64,000 nucleotides of DNA from an unicellular cyanobacterium SU3 (GTDB lineage Bacteria > Cyanobacteriota > Cyanobacteriia > Cyanobacteriales > Microcystaceae), in NCBI GenBank assembly GCA_002172675.1, contig NETF01000058.1, forward strand, positions 17,587-81,586, given 5' to 3'. Below the pieces are notes generated by a model, which worked only from the letters and a program-made list of their open reading frames with translations, was not told the DNA's origin and searched no databases. Made by a program: the position numbers and the translations under genes. The number at the start of each line of letters is the position of its first letter. The stretch's first letter is position 1. Shown piece by piece: positions 36,430 to 44,811 of this stretch.

Positions 36430-37731
36430 TTATTTATCTTTTTTGTTCAACAAAGGTATTATAAAGAGAGAAGACAAAAGTAATTGTAGAAAAGAAAAGG
36501 TTCTTTTATCAAAAACTGTAAATATTACTACGGCGAATAGCAATGAGACAATACTAGCATATGCAGCTCCTTCTCCACCAAATTTTGGAATCAATAAAAA
36601 ATTCAAAATTATATTAATTACAACACCAATAGAATGTCTTAAAATAGAAAAACGAGTTAGCTTTTCAACAATTAGCCACCTACTTAATACAGCCGCCGTA
36701 AAAGTGAGCAAAAGCGTCCAAATATGTATACGCATAATTGAAACTGAACTTAAATAGTCTTCACCAAACGAATAAAACACTAATTCATAAGCAAATAAAT
36801 AAATTCCTAAACCCAAAATCCCCGCAATTGTTAACATTAACAATATCAATTTCCTCATCTTCGATTTATAATCAAATTCATTTTTCATCTTACTCTCAAT
36901 AATAGCAGGAAAGAAAGTACCCACTATTAATCCTGGAATAAATGAAAATAGTTCTGAAATTTTTACAGCAGCTGAATAATATCCACCTTCTTTTTCGCTT
37001 AGTAATTCTACTACCATTACTTGGTCTATCTTCATATATAATATTGCGCCTGCAGATGATATTACCATAGGCCAAGCTTCATGCATCATAGCTTTTGCAA
37101 ACCCCAAGTTAAACCGCCATTTAAATACCGACTTTTTATCTTTTTTATAATAAATCAATAGGAAAACAACGCCTATTAATTCCTCTAACAAGACTATTGC
37201 AGCAAGTATTAGAAATGGCCACTCTAAAACTATAAAAAGAACAATTAAAACTGATCTAACAGCATAAGCTATATTTCTTGCTATAACTTTAAATTTCGAC
37301 TTTACTATAGATTCAAAATAAAGTTCTATAACGCTAAATGGAGTAAAAAAGACTTTTAGGGCAATTAAAATACTTAGAATTGCTTTAAGCGAAAATGTAG
37401 GTTCATTCAAATATAAATATCCACAAAGGAATATATAGCTTACTAAGGCTGCACTTATTCGTATCCAAAAAATTGTACCCATATATTCATGATGTGCTTT
37501 TTTATTTTCTATGAGAAATTTTATAGCTACACCATGTAAACCCGCTATGGCAATAGCTGCTAGAATGGAAGCATTGGCAACAGCATAATTATAAATACCA
37601 TAGTTCGATGGGCCTAATTCTCTTGCTAACCATATAGCAATAAAATAGCCCCCAACTAATCTTAAAGAGTAGTCAAATAATAACCATAATAAATTCTTAA
37701 CATACTTATCAGATAAAGAAAACCGAGGCAT
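36430..37731 (-). CDS. Wzx-type oligosaccharide flippase
   Basis: This 433-residue membrane protein has about 12 hydrophobic segments. It begins VKNLLWLLFDYSLRLVGGYF and then AIWLARELGPSNYGIYNYAV, the typical start of RfbX/Wzx flippases (LGPxxYGxxN). It should move undecaprenyl-linked repeat units to the periplasmic face. It is the first gene of the minus-strand polysaccharide locus, so the locus promoter is likely to lie in the 277-bp gap upstream. Confidence 0.9.
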   Translation of the reverse strand: MPRFSLSDKYVKNLLWLLFDYSLRLVGGYFIAIWLARELGPSNYGIYNYAVANASILAAIAIAGLHGVAIKFLIENKKAHHEYMGTIFWIRISAALVSYIFLCGYLYLNEPTFSLKAILSILIALKVFFTPFSVIELYFESIVKSKFKVIARNIAYAVRSVLIVLFIVLEWPFLILAAIVLLEELIGVVFLLIYYKKDKKSVFKWRFNLGFAKAMMHEAWPMVISSAGAILYMKIDQVMVVELLSEKEGGYYSAAVKISELFSFIPGLIVGTFFPAIIESKMKNEFDYKSKMRKLILLMLTIAGILGLGIYLFAYELVFYSFGEDYLSSVSIMRIHIWTLLLTFTAAVLSRWLIVEKLTRFSILRHSIGVVINIILNFLLIPKFGGEGAAYASIVSLLFAVVIFTVFDKRTFSFLQLLLSSLFIIPLLNKKDK

Positions 37732-37906
37732 TAGTGTAGATTCACCACATTTTGAGGATTATTGAAACAATATCCTTTTGCAATTAAAAAAATTCAAATG
37801 CGAAATTAATCCCTTTAAATTAAAAAGTTTCAACAATTTTTGTGATTTTACAGGTCTACAATAAAGTTCTTATCTTTTTTGCCATTTTTCCGTAAATTAT
37901 ATTCAG

Positions 37907-37928
37907 TATTCTGCTTATTTTCAGAATA
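37907..37928. repeat. Inverted repeat upstream of the stator-like operon
   Basis: TATTCTG (37907-37913) and CAGAATA (37922-37928) form a perfect 7-bp inverted repeat with an 8-nt spacer, about 80 bp before the channel-protein gene. It could be an operator or a small hairpin. Confidence 0.35.
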
Positions 37929-38008
37929 ATTTTTGCTTATTTCCGACAAAAGCTATTAATTGAACGATATTAATTTTTTGTAACACTTTTTCAACTAAAC
38001 AGAACACC

Positions 38009-39265
38009 ATGATTTCGGGTGATATATATTTCATCATTGAAGCAGTAGTAATTATCATCATTATTCTAGCGCAGTTAGGTGCATTTTTTAGCAATAACCT
38101 GACTATTAGAAAAATCAAAAAGATATTTCCTGCTGGTCATAAACTTGGATTCGAGTTTACGAATCAACATAAGACTGAAGGCAGTGCCTCTGATGAAGAT
38201 ACTGCTATAACAGAAGCCAATAAAATAGCATTGCTCAAAAAAGACAGTGCTTTTAGTGAAACATTCAACGAGATAGTTGAATCTACCAACAACTATTTAA
38301 TCCGTAATAAAGGTGCTGCCAATATTGAAGACTTACAAGATTTAGCCGAACGCAAGTCTAAGTCTATGGAAGATACGATTGATACTACTATAGCTTTCCC
38401 GCTTTATTTAGGCCTATTAGGTACTTTCACTGGGGTAATTATCGGTTTAATTAAAATTGCCAGCGATGGTGTGAGTGATCCCGCGATACAATCTTTTATA
38501 GGTGGCGTGTTAATAGGTATGATCGCCTCTGCATTTGGCTTATTACTTACTGTTAGAAGTAACCAATTATACAAAGAAGCAAAAAAACGCAGAGATGGAG
38601 ACTTATTCGAATACCTCAATTTCGTTCGAATGAATATCGTTTCCCGCTCCTACAAAGCATTGCCTACCGATATGAAAAAGGTACAATATCAATTGGCTTC
38701 TTTTACCCAAGAATTTACAAATTACCAAAATGATTTAAGTGTTTCCCTTGGCAATACTTTAAAGCGTTTTGAAGAATTACAAGAAGTAATGGAAGGTATA
38801 AAAGGGCTGGAACCAGGCCTGAAACATATCGCCCAAAGTATTAGGGACAACAACGATTTAGTTGTGAAGCAAGCCGAAACAATCGGAAACATTACCCAAC
38901 GCACAGCTGGAATGACTCGTGAAATAGATGACCATTTAATAAAAGTAGATGGTAAAATTCAACAATTGGCAAGTAGCGAAAATGGTGAACAATCTGACAT
39001 ATATGCTGAGACTAGAGAAGTAAACAAAGGAATTCTTAGCAAACTAGAAGAAAGTGATATTTCTAATAAACAAATGTTGGCGCAGGTCAGCAACTTGTAT
39101 TCATTTTTACAAAAGTCCTTAGATAGTGCCGAAAGTAATGAAGGCAGCTTTTTAAATTCATTTTCCTTTAAATTATTTACTTTTTTAGGTACTGTGCTTT
39201 CCATCTTAGGCATTACTATAGGCATTTGGTATATCACCAATGAGATTATTCCTCTCTATTTTTGA
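38009..39265 (+). CDS. MotA/TolQ/ExbB-like channel protein with long tail (ZorA-like)
   Basis: The 418-residue membrane protein has hydrophobic segments at about 5-27, 126-150, 163-183 and 387-410. The middle pair (IAFPLYLGLLGTFTGVIIGL and SFIGGVLIGMIASAFGLLLT) matches the proton-channel core of MotA/ExbB/TolQ proteins. Residues about 215-375 form a long helical coiled-coil tail, the build of ZorA, in which the tail projects into the cytoplasm. The extra C-terminal membrane segment is not part of classical ZorA as I know it. The next gene encodes a MotB/OmpA-like partner, so together they form a putative ion-driven stator. The function (defence, envelope energy coupling or other) is inference. 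Confidence 0.75.
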   Translation: MISGDIYFIIEAVVIIIIILAQLGAFFSNNLTIRKIKKIFPAGHKLGFEFTNQHKTEGSASDEDTAITEANKIALLKKDSAFSETFNEIVESTNNYLIRNKGAANIEDLQDLAERKSKSMEDTIDTTIAFPLYLGLLGTFTGVIIGLIKIASDGVSDPAIQSFIGGVLIGMIASAFGLLLTVRSNQLYKEAKKRRDGDLFEYLNFVRMNIVSRSYKALPTDMKKVQYQLASFTQEFTNYQNDLSVSLGNTLKRFEELQEVMEGIKGLEPGLKHIAQSIRDNNDLVVKQAETIGNITQRTAGMTREIDDHLIKVDGKIQQLASSENGEQSDIYAETREVNKGILSKLEESDISNKQMLAQVSNLYSFLQKSLDSAESNEGSFLNSFSFKLFTFLGTVLSILGITIGIWYITNEIIPLYF

Positions 39266-39331
39266 TAATAGTGCTTATGCCATGTGCTAGAAAAGAATAA
39301 AATGAATTGCTAACAATGTATTCATATCAAA

Positions 39332-40150
39332 ATGAAAAACAGTTCTAAAAATATATTCTGGGCAAGTTATGCAGATTTAATGACTGCCCTTTTCATTATC
39401 ACCCTTACCCTCTTTATTTTAAGTTATAAGTTGTTTAAAAATAAAGAAGCAGGTTTAGAAGTATTACAAGCTGAATTATTACTTAGAAGTGACCAAATAG
39501 CTGAGCAAGAAAAGGAATTGGAACGGATCAGTAGTTACCTCATCTCTGAAAAGAACTTGGCAGATTCGCTGGTAAAACAACTAGAAAATGAGCGCGGTAG
39601 ACTATTGGTAATGGAAGAAGAGTTTAGGAAATTAAAAGAAATAGAAGAAGCCATCTCTAAATTAGATTCGCGTTATTTTACTTACCAACCTCAGTTTAAA
39701 AGACACGTGTTAAAATCCGACGTGCAATTTGCCACAGGATCTGCAATTATCAGGCAAGAGTATCATGGCATGCTCGAAAATGCTGGTAAAGCACTTAAAA
39801 CATTGATGGATAGTCTCAATAGTGAACTTAATATCAAGTACTTATTGGTGATTGAAGGAAGTGCTTCTAAAGACAATTATACCCGTAATTATGAATTGAG
39901 TTATGAGCGTGCACTCCAACTCGAAAAATTATGGACCAGGCAAGGTATTGAGTTTGATCAGAATAAAATACAGGTAATCATATCAGGCAGTGGTACTGGA
40001 GGTATTGGCCGTGTAGCAAATAACGAGCGACTCAACCAAAGGTTCCTCATTTACATAATCCCGAAAGTAGGTACAATTGATACGGTTGATTGGGAAAGAT
40101 TAGATCAAATAAGTTCTGAGCTAAATCCTGAAACCGAAGAAGAAAACTAA
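39332..40150 (+). CDS. MotB/OmpA-like stator protein (ZorB-like)
   Basis: This 272-residue protein has one N-terminal membrane helix that starts FWASYADLMTALFIITLTLF. Asp15 in SYADLMT is at the position of the proton-carrying Asp of MotB. A coiled-coil follows (about 38-115), then an OmpA-type peptidoglycan-binding domain (about 125-245), with VQFATGSAII and IEGSASKDNYTRNYELSYER. It should pair with the preceding channel protein as a B subunit anchored to peptidoglycan. The gap to that gene is 66 bp, so the two are probably one operon. Confidence 0.82.
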   Translation: MKNSSKNIFWASYADLMTALFIITLTLFILSYKLFKNKEAGLEVLQAELLLRSDQIAEQEKELERISSYLISEKNLADSLVKQLENERGRLLVMEEEFRKLKEIEEAISKLDSRYFTYQPQFKRHVLKSDVQFATGSAIIRQEYHGMLENAGKALKTLMDSLNSELNIKYLLVIEGSASKDNYTRNYELSYERALQLEKLWTRQGIEFDQNKIQVIISGSGTGGIGRVANNERLNQRFLIYIIPKVGTIDTVDWERLDQISSELNPETEEEN

Positions 40151-40180
40151 GCATTGTTTTTTAGTAGAATACTGCATCAT

Positions 40181-40188
40181 TATTTTTG
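40181..40188 (+). promoter_or_regulatory. Candidate -7 element before the lipoprotein gene
   Basis: TATTTTTG matches TANNTTTG, but the nearest TTG is 24 nt upstream, longer than usual. It would allow separate transcription of the lipoprotein gene. Confidence 0.3.
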
Positions 40189-40212
40189 TACTTCATTACG
40201 AAAGTATAAATC

Positions 40213-40803
40213 ATGAAAATTCACTTGAATAGGATTTTAGTGAAATGTAAGCCAGCTTTTGCAGTAAGCGTTATAGCTATTTTTTGTGCTAGTTGCGGGG
40301 TAGAATTGCAGTTATACGAGTGGGAAAACATGGATTTGTTCTTACTCAATACTAATACAAGAGATACATTGGAGGATGCTACTATCATCGATATAGATAA
40401 CTTTGCTATTTTAGTTTCTCTCAATCCTGAAAATACCATTACTGTTAGGTCTAGTGATTGGGTGAATGCATCAGATGGTTTTCAAGCTAACGATGAAATA
40501 ACAAGCATTGAAATTACCAGTAACCAAGATTATAACGATGAAAATGCGAGTGGGGAATTGCTAAACGATGTGTTCAGGGCAGCATTTATCAATGAACCAA
40601 CTATTATTTTCACTTTAGAAAACTTTCCAGACGAATTTGGCAAACAATCTAATGTAATTGATGAGGGGTTTGAACTAATCCCTTTTACTTCTAGTGAAGT
40701 TCCCATAATTCGAGACTCTTTAAGAACTTTTACGGTAAGAGTCGCTTTAAAAAATGGTGGTACTTTTTTCCAAACCACAGCTCCAATTAGAATCCAACAA
40801 TAG
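40213..40803 (+). CDS. Lipoprotein of unknown function in the stator-like cluster
   Basis: The 196-residue protein has a lipoprotein signal with CAS before Cys28 (IFCASCG). The mature region (about 165 residues) is acidic and beta-rich, with no repeats or catalytic motif that I recognise. It is probably attached to the outer membrane and could meet the periplasmic OmpA domain of the preceding gene product; that partnership is inference from position alone. A candidate promoter directly upstream means it may also be expressed independently. Confidence 0.65.
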   Translation: MKIHLNRILVKCKPAFAVSVIAIFCASCGVELQLYEWENMDLFLLNTNTRDTLEDATIIDIDNFAILVSLNPENTITVRSSDWVNASDGFQANDEITSIEITSNQDYNDENASGELLNDVFRAAFINEPTIIFTLENFPDEFGKQSNVIDEGFELIPFTSSEVPIIRDSLRTFTVRVALKNGGTFFQTTAPIRIQQ

Positions 40804-40872
40804 AACAATTAAATTTGTCTGCATATAACTAATATTTGCCTAAACTCTACTTATAATATAAGTATTATCTAT

Positions 40873-41394
40873 ATGAAAACTAAGCTATTATATCAATTAC
40901 CTCCTGGTGTATCAGGGTTTTATGAAGAAAATAAGGCGACACCTGCCAAAGCAGATGTGTACTTGTTTCGCAGGTGTTGTGAACAATTAGCCGAAAATTC
41001 CAACTATCACTTATATAATTTTTACGATTTTAGTGAATCGGCTACTAAAAGTTACCATTTGGCCATATTTAAACATACTACCAATGGTTATTTCCTTGTA
41101 TTCTGTAATCGCTATTATCCCTTGGTTGCTTTTAGCAAAGTAGAAGATGATGCAAACATAGAAAAGGCTGATTTGCAACTTCCTAATAATGAATTTATTG
41201 ACGATGATTTGCTGAAGCAATATTTTAAAGAAAACTTTGAAGTATTGAACAGTGATTACTTAGGCATTACGGTAGATGCTGATAATGAAGAAGATGCTAT
41301 TACGGTAAAACAACTTACTTTTTATGAGTTTGCAGAATTCTCTTTCTGGAAACCACAAGTATTGGCAGACATAGTTTTTAACAATTGGGGATAG
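40873..41394 (+). CDS. Cytoplasmic protein of unknown function, last gene of the stator-like cluster
   Basis: The 173-residue protein has no signal peptide or membrane segment. It is aromatic-rich and acidic, with alternating hydrophobic strands (YLFRRCCEQLAENSNYHLYN, FLVFCNRYYPLVAFSKVED). I do not recognise a family. It follows the lipoprotein gene by 69 bp on the same strand, and the first 14-bp repeat array begins 30 bp after its stop codon. It could be an accessory factor of the cluster or an unrelated gene. Confidence 0.55.
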   Translation: MKTKLLYQLPPGVSGFYEENKATPAKADVYLFRRCCEQLAENSNYHLYNFYDFSESATKSYHLAIFKHTTNGYFLVFCNRYYPLVAFSKVEDDANIEKADLQLPNNEFIDDDLLKQYFKENFEVLNSDYLGITVDADNEEDAITVKQLTFYEFAEFSFWKPQVLADIVFNNWG

Positions 41395-41423
41395 AAGACA
41401 TGATTGTTTCTATATGAAATTTT

Positions 41424-41495
41424 TCGGTGCGAAGTACTCGGTGCGAAGTACTCGGTGCGAAGTACTCGGTGCGAAGTACTCGGTGCGAAGCACTT
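41424..41495 (+). repeat. Tandem array of a 14-bp unit, five copies
   Basis: Five units of TCGGTGCGAAGTAC run without gaps from 41424 to 41493; the first four are identical and the last ends GCAC. The array is followed by TTAA. Each unit contains the small inverted repeat TTCG-GTG-CGAA when joined to the preceding T, and GTAC junctions are themselves palindromic. The array is intergenic. The minus-strand reading frame that crosses it is a repeat artefact. Confidence 0.95.
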
Positions 41496-41627
41496 AAGCC
41501 TGAAATTTGATGCTACTTTTACATACATTTAACAGATGTTGTTGTCGATAACAACATTGGAGGAAGTAGTCTTTTTTTTGAAGATTGTCAAACTTTTCAA
41601 GTAAAATCATAAAGCACCACATGGTTG

Positions 41628-42020
41628 TTACATTATCCCCATTTTGAAATGCTCAAGTACGGTTGGAGAGCTATACATTTGAAATCCAAAATTTGCAAAA
41701 AAAAGGAATAAGGCGGGCAATTGCATAGAAGTATTGAAATAATTTCCATTAAGATCTTTCTCTTTCAATTGTAGATGGATGGTTTTAATGAAGCCATTAT
41801 TATAAAATTTTGATTGGCTAAAATCCATTATAATTTCTTTTACCTTTAGTTTTTTGACTATCTCCTTAAGTTCATCTTTTGTTGTTCGTGGAGATAAAAC
41901 AAGCTTTACCTTCTCTGTATCCATTTCAAAAGTAGTATTTCGATGTTTTTTGAAAAGTGAAAACAGATTAAAAATGGGAGTAAAAATATTAGATATAAAT
42001 TGAAAAAATCGAAAAACCAT
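41628..42020 (-). CDS. Hypothetical protein
   Basis: The 130-residue protein has a hydrophobic N-terminal 25 residues (FFQFISNIFTPIFNLFSLF), then a small domain. The segment SPRTTKDELKEIVKKLKVKE and KFYNNGFIKTIHLQLKEKD resembles a short alpha-beta unit seen after M56-family (BlaR1-like) peptidases in Bacteroidota, but this is a weak, memory-based likeness. There is no clear operon partner. Codon use looks like that of its neighbours. It may be real but is not firmly supported. Confidence 0.45.
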   Translation of the reverse strand: MVFRFFQFISNIFTPIFNLFSLFKKHRNTTFEMDTEKVKLVLSPRTTKDELKEIVKKLKVKEIIMDFSQSKFYNNGFIKTIHLQLKEKDLNGNYFNTSMQLPALFLFFANFGFQMYSSPTVLEHFKMGIM

Positions 42021-42122
42021 GATACACTATTTTAGATTTATATGTCATGATTATTCTCGAAATATTACAAAGCTATTATTAAGTTGAACCTAATAAACCA
42101 ATGCTTTTCGGGTAGTATTCTT

Positions 42123-42689
42123 TCAAAGTACTCCTAACTCAACTAATTGAGCATATAATTTATGAACGGGCATTCCCACTACATTAAAATAAGAACCTTC
42201 AATTTTTTCAATTCCAATCATACCTATCCACTCTTGTATGCCGTATGCACCTGCTTTGTCGTAAGGTTGGTATTGATCTATATAATAATTCATTTCTTTT
42301 TCTGTAAGCGTTTTGAAGAAAACTTTGGTCTCATCTTCTAACAAATAAGTTTCACCTCTAAATAGTATACAAGCAGCAGAAATAACCGCATGTTCCCTAC
42401 CCGATAGTTTCTCTAACATTCCAATGGCTTCTTGCTTATCGGCTGCTTTTTCTAACAAAGCATTATCGAGTACTACTGTAGTATCTGCAGTAATGATTAA
42501 GTCATCAGTAAAATCTTCTGTATTAAAAGCTTTAGCTTTTTTTTCGGCCAAAAAACCTGCTATTTTTTGCTTAGGTAAATCTGCAGGATAGTTTTCTTCT
42601 ACAGGTTTCACGACTATCTCAAATTCTTTAATAATATGAGTCAACAATTCTTTCCTTCTAGGTGATTGAGACCCTAAAATTATACGCAT
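42123..42689 (-). CDS. Maf-family nucleotide pyrophosphatase
   Basis: This 188-residue enzyme belongs to the Maf/YhdE/YceF house-cleaning family, which hydrolyses dTTP, UTP or modified nucleotides. The N-terminal motif GSQSPRRKELL is diagnostic. The segments LIITADTTVVLDNALLEKA, GREHAVISAACI and DKAGAYGIQEW supply the catalytic carboxylates and substrate loop. The length is normal. It is monocistronic as far as can be seen. Exact nucleotide preference is not readable. Confidence 0.93.
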   Translation of the reverse strand: MRIILGSQSPRRKELLTHIIKEFEIVVKPVEENYPADLPKQKIAGFLAEKKAKAFNTEDFTDDLIITADTTVVLDNALLEKAADKQEAIGMLEKLSGREHAVISAACILFRGETYLLEDETKVFFKTLTEKEMNYYIDQYQPYDKAGAYGIQEWIGMIGIEKIEGSYFNVVGMPVHKLYAQLVELGVL

Positions 42690-42939
42690 CTAGGTTTATT
42701 ATTTGATGAACAAAGCGACAAAAAAACAAAAGAAAATGAGCGCTTCAAATATTTATTACTTTAGAATTTTAAGAAATTTGAGACTCCTATTTATCATTAT
42801 ATTGGAAGTTGTAAGCGTAAATTGCAAAGTTGACTTCCGATATGTAAGAATAATTTTAATATGTTTTTCTTTGACATAATTAGTATTGAAAGAAATCGAA
42901 ATAACTATCTTCCTGACTTGTAGTTAAATAAACCCCAAC

Positions 42940-43536
42940 TCACTCCCTCTCACTTTCCAACTCTACTATAATTTCATTTCTGCGATTAATTACTTCATAA
43001 GGTGGGTTGTAACCTAAAAAGTAAAATTGGTCAGTGTAGGCTATCCCTTCGGCTTTTAATGCTGCTTCTAGTTTTGCTTTGTATTTGGCTATTATATGAT
43101 CATCGGACCAGCCACCAAAGGTAATGGCAGCCACCGTTTTTGCTGGAACTTCTCTAAATTCTATCTGCTTTTGGTTGGGTTGTGGTAGGTTTTCTTTGTT
43201 GTATTTTTTCGGCACCATAAACATCATGGTCATAGAATCTTCTAGAGACATGGCCACTGGTGAGGTCATCGCTATTTTTTCATTCTTTTCATTGTCTCCA
43301 AAAATATAGCCTGCTAAAATGGAGAACCCCCTACTCGATGCCCTTTTATATTGATTAGATGGAAGTTTTACGGCAGTAAACAAGCTAGCCTCATAACTGC
43401 GCACTTCAAACGTATCATACTTTTTTAAAACCTTATAAGGATAAGTTTCAATTTCATTTTGCTGACCCATGGCAAAAAATTGTATAATGAAGAAAACTAA
43501 TACGATTATGCCTATTGATATGAAAAGTATTCTCAT
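42940..43536 (-). CDS. SOUL heme-binding family protein
   Basis: The 198-residue protein has an N-terminal membrane or signal segment (about residues 3-24) and a SOUL/HBP domain. Typical elements are YPYKVLKKYDTFEVRSYEAS, FSILAGYIFGDNEKNEKIAM, TSPVAMS, and YFLGYNPPYEVINRRNEI. SOUL proteins bind heme or porphyrins weakly, and bacterial members have no settled role. It is probably anchored in the inner membrane or exported. The gene stands alone. Confidence 0.9.
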   Translation of the reverse strand: MRILFISIGIIVLVFFIIQFFAMGQQNEIETYPYKVLKKYDTFEVRSYEASLFTAVKLPSNQYKRASSRGFSILAGYIFGDNEKNEKIAMTSPVAMSLEDSMTMMFMVPKKYNKENLPQPNQKQIEFREVPAKTVAAITFGGWSDDHIIAKYKAKLEAALKAEGIAYTDQFYFLGYNPPYEVINRRNEIIVELESERE

Positions 43537-43687
43537 CTGTAGAAGAAAATTGGTAGAACTGCGATTTTTTTATGCTTTTAATTTCAACTTTTTGTAGTTA
43601 AAGACTGTTCAGCTTAAAATCTATTCGATACAATCTTTTCGTATCAATACTTATTTTTTTTGGGTTACAATTAAAGCCTACTTCTAT

Positions 43688-44299
43688 TTACTTCACTTCA
43701 TTCAAAAAATTGGGATCTTTGTATCTTGTTGTTTTGTAATATTTTGGTCGGGTATCCATTCTCACATGTAACCAAATAACCCCCAGTCCTGCTGTGTTTA
43801 GCCAAATTAATTTTTGCTTTTCTATTTCATCCTTCACTACTTTTCCTACTCTTTTAAAAAGCGCTAAAACCTGATGTTCATCTGCCATCCTAATAAATCT
43901 ACCCATATGGTTGTAAATCTCTTCATCTGTTTTTTTTATGGGCACAACCAACCTAGCATTTTTGCCTAAATTCATGAAATCGGTTACTTCTGTTTCACTA
44001 AAAAGATGTTCTTTAAAAGCTTCCTCATTACTCTTTAAATATTCTAAGGGCTTACTTCTTTGCAAGATACATTCGTATTTTTTGCTTAAAAATGCATTGT
44101 TAAGCGCAGGATGCTCCCAGTAAAAAGCCTGATAATCTAGCTTTATCAATTCACTTACATAAAATGCTACAAATTCATTGCTTTGCGCCCATAGATTAAA
44201 TACTTCTTCAAAACTCAAATAAGCATCGTCTTTTTTAAGTCGAAACCGAATAGTGTGTTCATGTTGTCCTTTAATTTCGAGTTTATAGGTTGGTGACAT
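43688..44299 (-). CDS. DUF6940-family protein
   Basis: The 203-residue cytoplasmic protein matches, from memory, the conserved family DUF6940. The key stretches are QAFYWEHPALNNAFLSKKYE, FMNLGKNARLVVPIKKTDEE and the C-terminal WLNTAGLGVIWLHVRMDTRP with KYYKTTRYKDPNF. No function has been assigned to the family that I know of. It lies 12 bp downstream of a DUF1801 gene on the same strand, so these two form a small operon. Confidence 0.75.
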   Translation of the reverse strand: MSPTYKLEIKGQHEHTIRFRLKKDDAYLSFEEVFNLWAQSNEFVAFYVSELIKLDYQAFYWEHPALNNAFLSKKYECILQRSKPLEYLKSNEEAFKEHLFSETEVTDFMNLGKNARLVVPIKKTDEEIYNHMGRFIRMADEHQVLALFKRVGKVVKDEIEKQKLIWLNTAGLGVIWLHVRMDTRPKYYKTTRYKDPNFLNEVK

Positions 44300-44311
44300 A
44301 TTTTCTACCCT

Positions 44312-44770
44312 TTATTTATTGGGCCTAATTTTCTTTTCAGATATGGACATAACTAGGCTTTTTGGCTTTACTTCTTTCCCTATCAAATCAGTATTAAGTC
44401 TTTCTGAAATCCCTACAGCTTCCCAAATCATATCTTTTATTGCATCTTGCGGAAATTCCTGAAAATCTTTTACCGAAATATGCCTGATCAATTTCCCTTT
44501 TCCACTTAATTTTAATTTGGTTTTTGAAAGCTCTGTCCCTCGATTAAAGCCAAAATTTACATATTTGGCATATACTGCTATATGACAAAAAGCATCTTTT
44601 AATTTCTCAGATTTAGAGTAAGCTAGGGCAACTGCATTGTAATTGTCCCAAATTAATTCATTTGCTTCAGGTACCAAGTCTGTTACAAAATTTCTCAGTT
44701 CCATAGCTAATTGCTGAATTTCCTCATCATAAGGTGCTAAAAATTTCTTTAGTGCAGGATTTGGTTTCAT
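44312..44770 (-). CDS. DUF1801-family protein
   Basis: This 152-residue protein is of the DUF1801 (YdhG-like) family: LRNFVTDLVPEANELIWDNY at the start, then FCHIAVYAKYVNFGFNRGTE and a basic stretch KLKLSGKGKLIRHISVKDF. It is a small cytoplasmic alpha/beta protein with an unknown role; some relatives occur next to glyoxalase-like or stress genes. It is in an operon with the DUF6940 gene. Confidence 0.8.
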   Translation of the reverse strand: MKPNPALKKFLAPYDEEIQQLAMELRNFVTDLVPEANELIWDNYNAVALAYSKSEKLKDAFCHIAVYAKYVNFGFNRGTELSKTKLKLSGKGKLIRHISVKDFQEFPQDAIKDMIWEAVGISERLNTDLIGKEVKPKSLVMSISEKKIRPNK

Positions 44771-44811
44771 CTTTCAAGAAAATTGAGTGTGCTTAATACT
44801 ATTACTTAGTC

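Noticed and set aside
38009..40150. Flagellar motor or Tol-Pal components
   Set aside because: No other flagellar or Tol genes are nearby, and the long coiled-coil tail of the A protein is not typical of MotA, TolQ or ExbB.
41424..41495. CRISPR array
   Set aside because: The 14-bp units are contiguous without spacers and no cas gene is present, so this is a simple tandem repeat.
41322..41528. Minus-strand reading frame with a repeated APSTSHR-like sequence
   Set aside because: It is produced by the 14-bp tandem array and the 3' end of the plus-strand gene read backwards; a 14-bp unit shifts frame each copy and nothing suggests translation.
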